Shown: positions 35,369 through 43,650 of the stretch, in pieces | Layout: every line of letters begins with the position of its first letter | Position numbering within the stretch: position 1 is the stretch's first letter | Source: DATMRS01 sp035566015 | GTDB lineage: Bacteria > Pseudomonadota > Alphaproteobacteria > Sphingomonadales > Sphingomonadaceae | Length of the DNA stretch: 64,000 nt | Direction of reading: 5' to 3' | Assembly: GCA_035566015.1 (NCBI GenBank) | Contig: DATMRS010000002.1 | Location: forward strand, 186,001-250,000 | Program-made: the position numbers and the translations under genes | Notes under the pieces: generated by a model | Seen by the model: the letters and a program-made list of their open reading frames with translations, nothing else | What the model was told of the DNA's origin: nothing | Database searches by the model: none

Positions 35369-36721
35369 ATGACCCGCCCGCCCTTTGCCGCCATCATCCT
35401 CGCCGCCGGCCAGGGGACGCGGATGAAATCCGCCCTTCACAAGGTGCTCCATCCGATTGCGGGGCGGCCGATGCTCGGGCACCTGCTCGCCAGCGTCGAG
35501 GCGCTGGCGCCGGCGAGGAGCCTCGTCGTCGTGGGCGCGGGGCGCGAACAGGTCGAGGCCGAAGTGGAGCGTAGCGGCGTTGCCGTCGTCACCCAGGCGG
35601 AGCAGCTTGGCACCGGCCATGCCGTGCGGCAGGCTGCAGCCGCGCTGGCCGGATTCGAAGGCGATATCCTGATCCTCTATGGCGACGTGCCGCTCGTCAC
35701 GCCCGAGACGATGGCGCGGATGCTCGCGCGGCTGCACGAGCCGGATGCGCCCGCCGCCGTGGTGCTCGGTTTCCGGCCCGACGATGCGGCGGCTTATGGC
35801 CGGATCGTCGCGCGGGATGGCGTGATCGACAAGATGGTCGAATATAAGGACGCCTCCGCCGGGGAGCGCGCCGTCGCCCTGTGCAATTCGGGCCTGATGG
35901 CGGTGCGCGCGGCGGACCTGTGGCCGCTGCTCGCGCGTGTCGGCAACGCCAATGCGGCGGGCGAATATTATCTGCCCGATATCGTCATGCTCGCCGCCGG
36001 CGAGGGCCGTCGCTCGGCGGTGATCGAGGCGGAGGCGTGGGAGGTGGCGGGCGTCAACAGCCGCGCCGAGCTGGCCGGTGTCGAGGCGGTGTGGCAGGCG
36101 CGCCGCCGTGCCCGTGCGATGGCGGAAGGGGCAACGCTGGTCGCGCCGGAAACGGTGTGGTTCAGCCATGATACGGCGATCGGCCGCGACGTGCTGATCG
36201 AGCCGAACGTCTTTTTCGGCCCCGGCGTGACGGTGGCCGACGGCGCGGTGATCCATGGTTTCAGCCATATCGAGGGGGCGAGCATCGGCCCCGGCGCCGA
36301 GATCGGCCCCTTCGCCCGGCTGCGCCCCGGCGCCGAGATCGGCGAGAAAGCGAAGATCGGCAATTTCGTCGAGGTGAAGAAGGCCCGGCTGGGCAAGGGC
36401 GCCAAGGCCAATCACCTCACCTATCTGGGCGACGCCGATATCGGCGCGGATGCGAATATCGGCGCGGGCACCATCACCTGCAATTATGACGGCTTCCTCA
36501 AATATCGCACCAATATCGGCGCGGGCGCCTTCATCGGATCGAACAGCGCGCTGGTGGCCCCGGTCACGATCGGCGAGGGGGCGATCGTCGCCGCCGGATC
36601 GGTGGTGACGCGCGATGTCGCCCCCGACGCGCTCACCATCGCGCGCGGCGCGCAGGAGGTGAAGCCCGGCTGGGCTGCCAGTTTCCGTGTCGTCATGGCG
36701 GATCGGAAGAAAAAGGGCTGA
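35369..36721 (+). CDS. glmU: Bifunctional GlmU (GlcNAc-1-P uridyltransferase / GlcN-1-P acetyltransferase)
   Basis: 450 aa. The N-terminal pyrophosphorylase has 'AAIILAAGQGTRMKSALHKV' at 7-26 region, 'QLGTGHAV' near 77 and 'YGDVPLV' near 103. The C-terminal left-handed beta-helix shows hexapeptide repeats from about 250 ('IGRDVLIEPNVFFGPGVTVADG' region) and 'NFVEVKKARLGKGAKANHLTYLGDADIG'-type blocks. It makes UDP-GlcNAc for peptidoglycan and LPS. glmS follows after 30 bp, so both steps of hexosamine supply are co-located. Confidence 0.97.
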   Translation: MTRPPFAAIILAAGQGTRMKSALHKVLHPIAGRPMLGHLLASVEALAPARSLVVVGAGREQVEAEVERSGVAVVTQAEQLGTGHAVRQAAAALAGFEGDILILYGDVPLVTPETMARMLARLHEPDAPAAVVLGFRPDDAAAYGRIVARDGVIDKMVEYKDASAGERAVALCNSGLMAVRAADLWPLLARVGNANAAGEYYLPDIVMLAAGEGRRSAVIEAEAWEVAGVNSRAELAGVEAVWQARRRARAMAEGATLVAPETVWFSHDTAIGRDVLIEPNVFFGPGVTVADGAVIHGFSHIEGASIGPGAEIGPFARLRPGAEIGEKAKIGNFVEVKKARLGKGAKANHLTYLGDADIGADANIGAGTITCNYDGFLKYRTNIGAGAFIGSNSALVAPVTIGEGAIVAAGSVVTRDVAPDALTIARGAQEVKPGWAASFRVVMADRKKKG

Positions 36722-36751
36722 GACACGCCTTGCGGGAGTATCAGTAAGCAT

Positions 36752-38575
36752 ATGTGCGGCATCATCGGCATCGTCGGGCGTGGGGAAGTAACGGAGCGGC
36801 TGCTCGCGGGGCTGCGCCGGCTGGAATATCGCGGCTATGATTCGGCGGGGGTCTGCACGATCCACGACGGCGGGCTCGATCGCCGCCGCGCCGAGGGCAA
36901 GCTCGATAATCTGGCGCGCAGGCTGGAGGCCGATCCGCTGCCCGGCAGCATCGGCATCGCCCATACACGCTGGGCGACGCATGGCGCGCCGACCACCGAC
37001 AATGCGCATCCGCATGCGACGAGCGAGGTGGCGCTCGTCCACAACGGGATCATCGAGAATTTCAAGCCGCTGCGCGAGGAGCTTGTCGCGCGGGGCCGGC
37101 ATTTCGAGAGCCAGACCGACACCGAGGTGGTGGCGCACCTCATTTCGGAGGAGATCGAGGCAGGGCTCGATCCCAAGGCCGCGGTGGCGAAAAGCCTGAA
37201 GCGGCTGCATGGCGCGTTCGCGCTGGCCATCCTGTTCCGCCAGCATCCCGATCTGCTGATCGGCGCGCGGCTCGGCTCGCCGCTGGTGGTCGGCTATGGC
37301 GAGAATGAGACATATCTCGGCTCGGATGCGCTGGCGCTGGCGCCGCTCACCCAGAAGATCGCCTATCTGGAGGAAGGCGACTGGGTGGTCATCACGCGCG
37401 AGGGCGCGCAGATATTCGATCAGGACAATAATCCCGTCGAACGGCCGGTCACGCATTCGGGCGCGAGCGACGTGCTGATCGAGAAGGGCAATCACCGCCA
37501 CTTCATGCAGAAGGAGATTTTCGAGCAGCCGGTGGTCGTCGCGCAGACGCTCGGCTCCTATCTGCGGCCGCTGGAAGGCAAGGTGGCGCTGCCCATCCCC
37601 GAGTTCGATTTCGCCGATATCCGCCGCGTGACGATCGTCGCCTGCGGGACCAGCTTCTACGCCGGCATGGTCGCCAAATATTGGTTCGAGCGGTTCGCGC
37701 AGATGCCGGTGGACATCGATGTCGCGTCGGAGTTCCGCTATCGCGAGCCGGTGCTGGAGCCGGGCGGGCTCGCGCTCTTTATCAGCCAGTCGGGCGAGAC
37801 GGCGGACACGCTCGCCGCGCTGCGCCATGCGCGGGCGGGCGGGCAGAAGATCGCGGTGGTGGTGAATGTCCCCACCTCCTCGATGGCGCGGGAGGCGGAT
37901 TTGCTGCTGCCCACCCATGCCGGGCCGGAGATCGGCGTCGCCTCCACCAAGGCGTTCACCTGCCAGCTTGCTGTGCTGGCCGCGCTGGCCGCCAATCTGG
38001 CGCGCGCCAAGGGCCGGCTGGACGCGGAAGAGGAGCGGGCGATCGTCCGCCATCTGACGCAGGCGCCCGCCGCGATGAACGAGGCGCTGGGGCATGACGA
38101 GGAGATAGAGGCGCTCGCCCCGATCATCGCGCAGGCGCGCGACGTGCTCTATCTGGGGCGCGGGCCCGATTATCCGATGGCGCTTGAGGGGGCGCTGAAG
38201 CTCAAGGAAATCAGCTATATCCATGCCGAGGGCTATGCCGCCGGCGAGATGAAGCATGGCCCGATCGCGCTGATCGACAATGACGTGCCGGTGATCGTCA
38301 TCGCGCCGTCCGGCCCGCTGTTCGAAAAGACCATCTCGAACATGCAGGAGGTACAGGCGCGCGGCGGCAAGGTGGTGCTGATTTCGGATGCGGCGGGCAT
38401 ATTGACCGGCGGGGAAGGGACGCTCGCGACGCTGGAAATGCCCTCGGTCCACCCGCTGATCGCGCCGCTCGTCTACGCCATTCCGGTGCAGATGCTGGCC
38501 TATCATGTCGCGGTCGCCAAGGGGACCGACGTGGATCAGCCACGCAACCTCGCCAAATCGGTGACAGTCGAGTGA
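36752..38575 (+). CDS. glmS: Glutamine--fructose-6-phosphate aminotransferase (isomerizing)
   Basis: 607 aa. The N-terminal 'CGIIGIVG' exposes the Cys nucleophile after Met removal. The glutaminase domain has 'GIAHTRWATHGAPT' near 70. Two SIS domains follow, with 'CGTSFYAGMVAKYWFE' near 300 and 'SQSGETADTLAAL' near 345, ending in 'PRNLAKSVTVE'. It produces GlcN-6-P, the first step to UDP-GlcNAc. The 30-bp gap from glmU leaves no room for a glmS ribozyme. The stop overlaps the rnhB start (GTGA). Confidence 0.98.
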   Translation: MCGIIGIVGRGEVTERLLAGLRRLEYRGYDSAGVCTIHDGGLDRRRAEGKLDNLARRLEADPLPGSIGIAHTRWATHGAPTTDNAHPHATSEVALVHNGIIENFKPLREELVARGRHFESQTDTEVVAHLISEEIEAGLDPKAAVAKSLKRLHGAFALAILFRQHPDLLIGARLGSPLVVGYGENETYLGSDALALAPLTQKIAYLEEGDWVVITREGAQIFDQDNNPVERPVTHSGASDVLIEKGNHRHFMQKEIFEQPVVVAQTLGSYLRPLEGKVALPIPEFDFADIRRVTIVACGTSFYAGMVAKYWFERFAQMPVDIDVASEFRYREPVLEPGGLALFISQSGETADTLAALRHARAGGQKIAVVVNVPTSSMAREADLLLPTHAGPEIGVASTKAFTCQLAVLAALAANLARAKGRLDAEEERAIVRHLTQAPAAMNEALGHDEEIEALAPIIAQARDVLYLGRGPDYPMALEGALKLKEISYIHAEGYAAGEMKHGPIALIDNDVPVIVIAPSGPLFEKTISNMQEVQARGGKVVLISDAAGILTGGEGTLATLEMPSVHPLIAPLVYAIPVQMLAYHVAVAKGTDVDQPRNLAKSVTVE

Positions 38576-39186
38576 AGGGGCCGTCCTTCCGCCTCGAACG
38601 CGCGCATCCGACGCCGCTCGCCGGGGTGGACGAGGCGGGGCGGGGGCCGCTCGCGGGGCCGGTGGTGGCCGCCGCGGTGATCCTCAACCGGCGCAAGGTG
38701 CCCAGAGGCATCGACGATTCGAAGAAGCTCTGCGCGAAGGCCCGCGCGGACCTGTGCGGCGAGATCCGGCTGGTCGCCGAGGTCGGCATCGGCATTGCCG
38801 ATGTGGACGAGATCGACCGGATCAACATCTTCTGGGCGACGATGCTGGCGATGACGCGCGCCGTCGATGCGCTGATCGCGGCGAGCGGGATGGCCCCGGC
38901 GATGGTGCTGGTGGACGGCAATCGCTGCCCCGACTGGCCGCACCCCTCGCGGGCGATCGTGTCGGGCGACGCGCTCTGCCTCTCGATCGCCGCCGCCTCG
39001 ATCGTCGCCAAGCATGAGCGCGACCGGATGATGGAGGAATATGATCGCGCGCATCCCGGCTATGGCTGGGCGAGCAACAAGGGCTATGGCACGCCCGCGC
39101 ACCACGACGCGCTCACGCGACTGGGACCGAGCCCGCTCCACCGGCGCTCGTTCGCGCCAGTCGCGCAGATGATGCTCGATATCTGA
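38572..39186 (+). CDS. rnhB: Ribonuclease HII
   Basis: 204 aa. It nicks RNA in RNA/DNA hybrids and removes misincorporated ribonucleotides. 'AGVDEAGRGPLAGPVVAAAV' contains the first catalytic Asp and Glu; 'GIDDSKKL' and 'VDGNRCP' hold further conserved acidic residues; 'SIAAASIVAKHERDRMM' and 'YGWASNKGYGT' follow. GTG at 38572 overlaps the glmS stop. It is followed by ccrM, and the GANTC cluster starts at its stop codon. Confidence 0.95.
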   Translation: MKGPSFRLERAHPTPLAGVDEAGRGPLAGPVVAAAVILNRRKVPRGIDDSKKLCAKARADLCGEIRLVAEVGIGIADVDEIDRINIFWATMLAMTRAVDALIAASGMAPAMVLVDGNRCPDWPHPSRAIVSGDALCLSIAAASIVAKHERDRMMEEYDRAHPGYGWASNKGYGTPAHHDALTRLGPSPLHRRSFAPVAQMMLDI

Positions 39187-39336
39187 GTCCTCGCGGCCAC
39201 ACCACAAGCCCTTGAGTCCCGTGGCCCGGCAGGACTCAATATAGGGTAGGGGGACTCCTTTCGTTCCCTCCCACGGCAGCGCGCGCGGGGCGCGACTCGC
39301 CTATTTCCGGGCTTGACGCTGGACTCGCGCTGACTC
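39185..39336. promoter_or_regulatory. Cluster of seven GANTC methylation sites in the ccrM upstream region
   Basis: GANTC pentamers occur at 39185, 39214, 39233, 39253, 39294, 39322 and 39332. That is seven sites in 152 bp, where roughly 0.5 would be expected at ~66% GC. This is directly upstream of the GANTC methyltransferase gene, so its own product can methylate its promoter or leader. The pattern suggests methylation-state control of ccrM transcription. Confidence 0.8.
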
Positions 39337-39371
39337 ACATCTCGCCGCCTTGGTCGCGAAACGGGGGCGAA

Positions 39372-40523
39372 ATGGGTGTTGTGAAGCGTATCGAGGGCGG
39401 TCGTCCGTCCGCCAAGGTGGTGCCGCTCAGGCCCTCGCTCGCGGTCCTGCCGCTCGACAGGATCATCGAGGATGATTGCGTCACGGCGATGGCGGGGCTG
39501 CCCGACAAGTCGATCGACATGATCTTCGCCGATCCGCCCTACAACCTGCAACTGGGCGGCGATCTGTTCCGTCCCGAGGGCGGACGCGTCGACGCGGTGG
39601 ACGACGATTGGGATAAGTTCGACAGCCTGGAGGCCTATGACCGCTTCACCCGACGCTGGCTGCGCGAGGCGCACCGTATCTTGAAGGATGACGGCACGAT
39701 CTGGGTGATCGGCAGCTATCACAACATCTTTCGTGTCGGCGCGGCGTTGCAGGACGAGGGCTATTGGATCCTGAACGACATCGTCTGGCGCAAGGCGAAC
39801 CCGATGCCCAATTTCAAGGGCACCCGCTTCACCAACGCGCATGAGACGATGATCTGGTGCTCGAAGAGCGAGAAGGCACGCTATACCTTCAACTATCGCA
39901 CGATGAAGGCGCTGAACGACGATCTCCAGATGCGCTCCGACTGGGTGCTGCCGATCTGCGGCGGGGGGGAGCGGTTGAAGGACGATGACGGCCACAAGGC
40001 GCACCCGACGCAGAAGCCCGAAGCGCTGCTCTATCGCGTGCTGCTCTCCTGCACGCGGCCGGGCGATATCGTCCTCGATCCCTTCTTCGGCACCGGGACG
40101 ACGGGCGCGGTGGCGCGCCGGCTGCGCCGCCGCTGGATCGGGATCGAACGCGAACCGCGCTACGTCCGCGTGGCCAAGGAGCGGATCGCCTCGACACTGC
40201 CGCTCGACGAAAGCGCGATGACGCTGATCCCGGAGAAGAAGGCGCAGCCGCGCGTGGCGTTCGGCACGCTGATCGAGACGGGCGCGATCGTCCCCGGCAC
40301 GATCCTCACCGACGCGAAGCGCCGCTGGAAGGCCGAGGTGCTGGCGGACGGGACGCTTGTCGCCGACGGGCGCGCGGGCTCGATCCACAAGCTCGGCGCG
40401 GCGTTGCAGGGCGCGCCGTCATGCAACGGCTGGACCTTCTGGCACGTCGAGGAAGGCGGCCAGCTTGTTGTCATCGACGAATATCGCCAACGCCACCTGA
40501 AGGCGGATGTCGCCGCCGTTTGA
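39372..40523 (+). CDS. ccrM: Cell-cycle DNA adenine methyltransferase CcrM (GANTC-specific)
   Basis: 383 aa, beta-class N6-adenine methyltransferase. The catalytic 'ADPPYNLQL' at 53-61 precedes the SAM motif 'LDPFFGTGTTGAVARRL' near 236, the order of beta class. 'DDWDKFDSLEAYD' and 'KAHPTQKPEALLYRVL' match CcrM. The ~95-residue C-terminal extension ('PRVAFGTLIETGAIVPGTIL'...) is the RAMA domain present in CcrM and absent from short HinfI-type enzymes. In Caulobacter the enzyme remethylates GANTC sites after replication. Confidence 0.96.
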   Translation: MGVVKRIEGGRPSAKVVPLRPSLAVLPLDRIIEDDCVTAMAGLPDKSIDMIFADPPYNLQLGGDLFRPEGGRVDAVDDDWDKFDSLEAYDRFTRRWLREAHRILKDDGTIWVIGSYHNIFRVGAALQDEGYWILNDIVWRKANPMPNFKGTRFTNAHETMIWCSKSEKARYTFNYRTMKALNDDLQMRSDWVLPICGGGERLKDDDGHKAHPTQKPEALLYRVLLSCTRPGDIVLDPFFGTGTTGAVARRLRRRWIGIEREPRYVRVAKERIASTLPLDESAMTLIPEKKAQPRVAFGTLIETGAIVPGTILTDAKRRWKAEVLADGTLVADGRAGSIHKLGAALQGAPSCNGWTFWHVEEGGQLVVIDEYRQRHLKADVAAV

Positions 40524-40923
40524 GCGACCGTCGCCGGTTCGGAACGAGGCGCCGTTCGCTCCGGACGTGGCGACACAGGCCCGATCCATCGCGGCAATGC
40601 AGACCGGACACCGGGTCCTTAACCGTCACCCTCGCAAAAGCCGGGGCATACGGACCCGGCTCGCTTCCTTGTTGGACCACTCGCCATCTGTCCGGCCCTC
40701 GGGCGTGAGCGCGCCACGCTACGATAGCAGACGGAGGCCTTCCGGCCCAGTTTACGCCATCGAGCGATGCCTTTGCCGGCCTACCCCCTGCCGTCTGTCC
40801 AGGTGGCCAAGGCTGTCCAGAACGTACGCCAATCGAACGAGGGGCACTGGACTAGAGTCGGATATTCCTTTGCTTGCCGTGATTTCCAAGCCGCCAGATG
40901 ATTCCATCTGGCTCGAAATCACT
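40524..40923. other. Gene-free spacer between ccrM and the convergent YdeI-like gene
   Basis: About 400 bp with no supported gene. It contains a degenerate half of the palindromic repeat at 40623-40671. Reading frames across it lack ribosome sites and known motifs. Confidence 0.6.
40623..40671. repeat. Palindromic intergenic repeat, degenerate partial copy
   Basis: CCGTCACCCTCGCAAAAGCC is followed by 'ACCCGGCTCGCTTCC', which matches the left arm and the internal 'ACACGGCTCGCTTC' of copy 2 (27349-27445). The right arm is missing. It lies 3' of ccrM between convergent genes, the same kind of position as copies 1 and 3. Confidence 0.55.
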
Positions 40924-41517
40924 CTAGCCATGAACCGTCTCGCCGCGTTGGAGCATCTCGACGAAATCAGCGATACGCTTGGCGCGCGTTTCGGACCTTT
41001 TCGCCGTGCTGACGCGATAGAGGATCGCGTAGCGGTTCGCACCTTTCAAAGTCGCGAAGAACTCTGCGGCCTGGGGCGCGGCATCGAGTGCGGCCCGCAG
41101 ATCGGGCGGTACTTGCGCGGTGCTCGCGGGCGCATAAGCAGCATCCCATCGACCGCTGGCCTTAGCGGCCTGCACCTCGGCCAAGCCAGTGGACTGCATC
41201 CGACCCTGCTCGATCAACTCCACAGCGCGGGTCCGATTGACCTCGGACCATTTGCTTGCGCGCTTGCGCGGCGTGAAGCGAACCAGCCAGCTCTCCTCGT
41301 CATACTTGTCAAGCTGGCCGTCGATCCAGCCATGGCAAAGCGCCACGTCGATTGCTTCCGCTTTCGAGAGACTGGTAACCGCCGCGCCTTTTTTGGCGAG
41401 TTTTAGCCACAACCCCTTCGAAGTCCGCGGCTCCGCCGCCAGCCAGGTGCCGAAGGCGGCGGCGTCCTCAAAGCCGATTATGGGAAGGCCCGCTCGGATC
41501 TCCATTTCCATCTCCAT
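40924..41517 (-). CDS. YdeI/OmpD-associated family protein
   Basis: 197 aa. 'FEDAAAFGTWLAAEPRTSKGLWLKLAKKG' region, 'AIDVALCHGWIDGQ', 'FTPRKRASKWSEVN' and the tail 'YRVSTAKRSETRAKRI' are the blocks of the YdeI family. Members are linked to resistance to cationic peptides or bacteriocins in some bacteria, but the biochemical role is not settled. The N-terminus has an odd Met/Glu repeat (MEMEME). ATG at 41517. Confidence 0.85.
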   Translation of the reverse strand: MEMEMEIRAGLPIIGFEDAAAFGTWLAAEPRTSKGLWLKLAKKGAAVTSLSKAEAIDVALCHGWIDGQLDKYDEESWLVRFTPRKRASKWSEVNRTRAVELIEQGRMQSTGLAEVQAAKASGRWDAAYAPASTAQVPPDLRAALDAAPQAAEFFATLKGANRYAILYRVSTAKRSETRAKRIADFVEMLQRGETVHG

Positions 41518-41738
41518 CAGGTGGGGATCATATTACGCCTGCCTCGTGGGGCAACGGCTGATGTCTGCGTCGGGCTGCCTTTAGGCCAAGTCCCACAAGC
41601 CATCATTCAGCAGCCGAGCGTAGCGGCGACGGCTTAAAAGTCGAAACGGCGGCGTTTGGCGGAATGGCGGACCTCAGGGGAGAAAGTTCGAACCGCCTTT
41701 TGGAGGTTTTGGAGGGGTGGGACGGCCTCTTATGATAC
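41518..41738. other. Left edge region of the Thoeris-carrying insertion
   Basis: Composition shifts here from high GC on the left to AT-richer sequence on the right. The block 'ATGGCGGA' (41664-41671) followed by 'TTCGAACC' (41687-41694) also occurs with a different spacing at the tRNA-Ser 3' end (45163-45188). This could be a decayed attachment-site remnant or chance. No gene is supported. Confidence 0.4.
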
Positions 41739-42617
41739 CTAAACGTGCAAGCCTTGCACAAGATAATCACGAATTTGGTACAGGTTAACTTCAGACCTAT
41801 CAGCATCTTCGAGGCGAATAAAAATTGAAAGTTTATTCGAAAATGCCTTTTTCCTAGAGCCATCTGCAAAGGACTGCGCGATGCGCTCAACCATTTTTCT
41901 TCGTGGAATGCCCGTCCGCCCTCTACCTGTTCCCATTAGTGGGATTGAAATGTCTCTAAGTTCGCCGCTTTCGGCGATAAACGCCCATGTTGCGTCAAGC
42001 GCATCCTCTATCTCACGAAGAGTGGCCTTTGCGTTACCTTGGTTATTAAGTCGGGACATTGCTACGAAGTAGAAGGTCCTGTTGTGACTCTTCACTCGTG
42101 CGACGGTACCTATCGGATATTCGATTTTCTTCCCGGGCGCGTCAGCACGTTCATCTCCATGAACATGCGCAAGATCGACGTCCAACTGACGATCAATTTC
42201 GTCCGTGTTTGCATTAAAAAATTTAGTGGCAACCTGCCCTTGGATGCTATCAGTATCAATCAACCCGCTTGCCATATCGGTATCAAATGTGGTGTTTGTG
42301 CTAACTATAACATCATTACTTCCATCAAAGAGATCACCGATCTTAACTTCAATTGATAAATCCGTTCCAGGTATTCTATGAATAAATTGCCTGATGGGTC
42401 TCTTATTGAGGAAGGCGTAAATTACGCCAAGAACTACCATTCCTATAATGGCATACTTGCTATATTTGTCTTTTGTATAAACACTGAAGAAGTCCGCGAT
42501 TTCTACGATTGTGTATTGAAACCCAACCGCAGCAAAAATCCGCGCCAAACCATCCCAAGATAGAAGTGCATACCTCCAAAATGAGTATGTAAATAGCGAT
42601 TTAGCGAAATATTTCAA
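41739..42617 (-). CDS. Two-TM macro-domain effector, type II Thoeris ThsA-like
   Basis: 292 aa. Two N-terminal hydrophobic segments (residues ~23-46 and ~57-73) anchor the protein. The macro-like domain follows from about 85 ('IEVKIGDLFDGSNDVIVSTN', then 'GTVARVKSHNRTFYFVAMSR' and 'ISIPLMGTGRGRTGIPRRKM'). TM-TM-macro is the ThsA architecture of type II Thoeris, where a TIR-made ADP-ribose signal is thought to bind the macro domain and trigger membrane-mediated growth arrest. The start is TTG at 42617 after an AAGGG site. It lies 20 bp after the TIR gene on the same strand, in sequence visibly poorer in GC than its flanks. Confidence 0.85.
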   Translation of the reverse strand: MKYFAKSLFTYSFWRYALLSWDGLARIFAAVGFQYTIVEIADFFSVYTKDKYSKYAIIGMVVLGVIYAFLNKRPIRQFIHRIPGTDLSIEVKIGDLFDGSNDVIVSTNTTFDTDMASGLIDTDSIQGQVATKFFNANTDEIDRQLDVDLAHVHGDERADAPGKKIEYPIGTVARVKSHNRTFYFVAMSRLNNQGNAKATLREIEDALDATWAFIAESGELRDISIPLMGTGRGRTGIPRRKMVERIAQSFADGSRKKAFSNKLSIFIRLEDADRSEVNLYQIRDYLVQGLHV

Positions 42618-42637
42618 AATTGGCCCTTTTCAGATTG

Positions 42638-43198
42638 TTACGGGTTGTACCGATAGATACTAGGAGCTACTTTCGTAGACAATCTGAAATCAGGATCTTT
42701 CAACGCCGATGTTATCAGCGCCTTTTTCATTGGGACGTGGAGAGTAGGGACGCTACTCATTGAATCCCTGAAAATCGGTATTTTGGCCCAGAGGTTTTTG
42801 ATGCTTTGCTTGATGCTTCCATTGATCAGCAAGCTTTCCTTTGAATCATACTCCGGATAAATTACGATCACAGGAAGACCTTGATCGTTAATTCCATAGT
42901 CAATCTCTTCCCGAAGCGCTCTCGAATTGACAGTCGAGGAGCTGAGAAAAAGAACGATATTCTGCGACGATCGTAGCCTCTCCCTTAATCTGGGTTTAAG
43001 CGTAGTTTCCCAGTCGCTGTCATCTCGAACATTGTAGGTAGACGCATGTGAGTCAACAAATGGAAAGCTTGATTCAGAGCCTTTCCATCCACGTAACATG
43101 CTGTAGTAGCAAAAGTCCTTTGTGGCGTGCGCGCCGAGGGCACTTGCGCTAAAGGGCTCCGCAACATAAAATGCACAGTAATTTCCGTTTCTTGCCAA
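42638..43198 (-). CDS. TIR-domain protein, Thoeris ThsB-like
   Basis: 186 aa. The fold reads as a TIR/MTH538-like domain: 'YCAFYVAEPFSASALGAHA' strand-loop region, 'YNVRDDSDWETTLKPRLRER', 'SQNIVLFLSSSTVNSRALRE' and 'EIDYGINDQGLPVIVIYPEY'. The Glu of 'ALREEIDYG' fits the catalytic Glu of NADase TIRs. ThsB enzymes consume NAD+ to make an ADP-ribose signal when phage is sensed. The start is TTG at 43198 with GGAGCGAGAG upstream; an in-frame TGA upstream excludes a longer form. The ThsA-like gene follows 20 bp later. Confidence 0.87.
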   Translation of the reverse strand: MARNGNYCAFYVAEPFSASALGAHATKDFCYYSMLRGWKGSESSFPFVDSHASTYNVRDDSDWETTLKPRLRERLRSSQNIVLFLSSSTVNSRALREEIDYGINDQGLPVIVIYPEYDSKESLLINGSIKQSIKNLWAKIPIFRDSMSSVPTLHVPMKKALITSALKDPDFRLSTKVAPSIYRYNP

Positions 43199-43650
43199 CT
43201 CTCTCGCTCCACTTCGTATGCTTCTACAATAGAAGAATTTTCACCAGAAATCATCGGAATTTTTGGTTTTGTCCAAGGCGCAATGATCCAGCAGATGATA
43301 GTTGCTAGGATCAAGAACGTCATCTCATCTGCGTCCAAGGGAGTGGGGAGGAATCTCCCCATTGGTGCGGGAAAGGCTCGATGCCGTATCCCGTGCCACG
43401 AGCATGGGGGATGCAACGGGGGCGCGCAGCCGCCCCCTTGCCAAGATGAGTTTGTATTACAAACGCACATCTTGCGGAACGTGTTAGCGTTCAAATAGCA
43501 CTGATTTCAGACCCTTTCACGGTGATGCTTCCCATTCCCTTGTCCGATATGCTAGATGTGGAACAAATCTTGAACATGAAACTGACTTGTTGACCTCGTT
43601 ATCGAGGGCGCGAACAACACCATAACAGCCCCATTCGGGCAAGGTTCGCC
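43199..43650. other. Divergent spacer between Thoeris operon and recombinase gene
   Basis: About 450 bp with both promoters. It holds a GGGGGCG/CGCCCCC hairpin at 43418-43437 and a long interrupted palindrome at 43442-43474. A short minus-strand frame with a possible TM helix ('MTFLILATIICWIIAPW', from about 43323) runs into the TIR gene in another frame; it is not supported as a gene. Confidence 0.6.
43442..43474. promoter_or_regulatory. Interrupted palindrome, candidate operator or recombinase site
   Basis: GTTTGTA-T-TACAAAC (43450-43464) is a perfect 7-1-7 palindrome, and outside it CAAGATG (43442-43448) pairs with CATCTTG (43468-43474). It lies between the divergent Thoeris and recombinase genes, about 240 bp before the TIR start and 177 bp before the recombinase start. 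A regulator site is the likeliest reading; an RNA hairpin is also possible. Confidence 0.5.

Noticed and set aside
36722..36751. glmS ribozyme before glmS
   Set aside because: Only 30 bp separate glmU from glmS, too short for the ribozyme, and no such structure is seen.
35309..38506. Long minus-strand open frame extending gph upstream across glmU and glmS
   Set aside because: gph has a strong AGGAGGT site and standard N-terminus at 35308. The extension is antisense to two complete genes and has shadow composition.
40507..41406. Plus-strand frame opposite the YdeI-like gene
   Set aside because: It has no ribosome site or domain and lies opposite a gene with clear YdeI motifs.
41745..41759. 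GTGCAAG-C-CTTGCAC palindrome at the end of the ThsA-like gene
   Set aside because: It lies within the final codons and has no T-tract, so a terminator role is unproven and it may be coincidental.
42985..43494. Minus-strand frame overlapping the TIR gene, with a TM-like start
   Set aside because: It overlaps the TIR gene in another frame over about 200 bp, lacks a recognisable domain, and its best start lies in the spacer. The TIR frame has clear family motifs, so this is probably a shadow.
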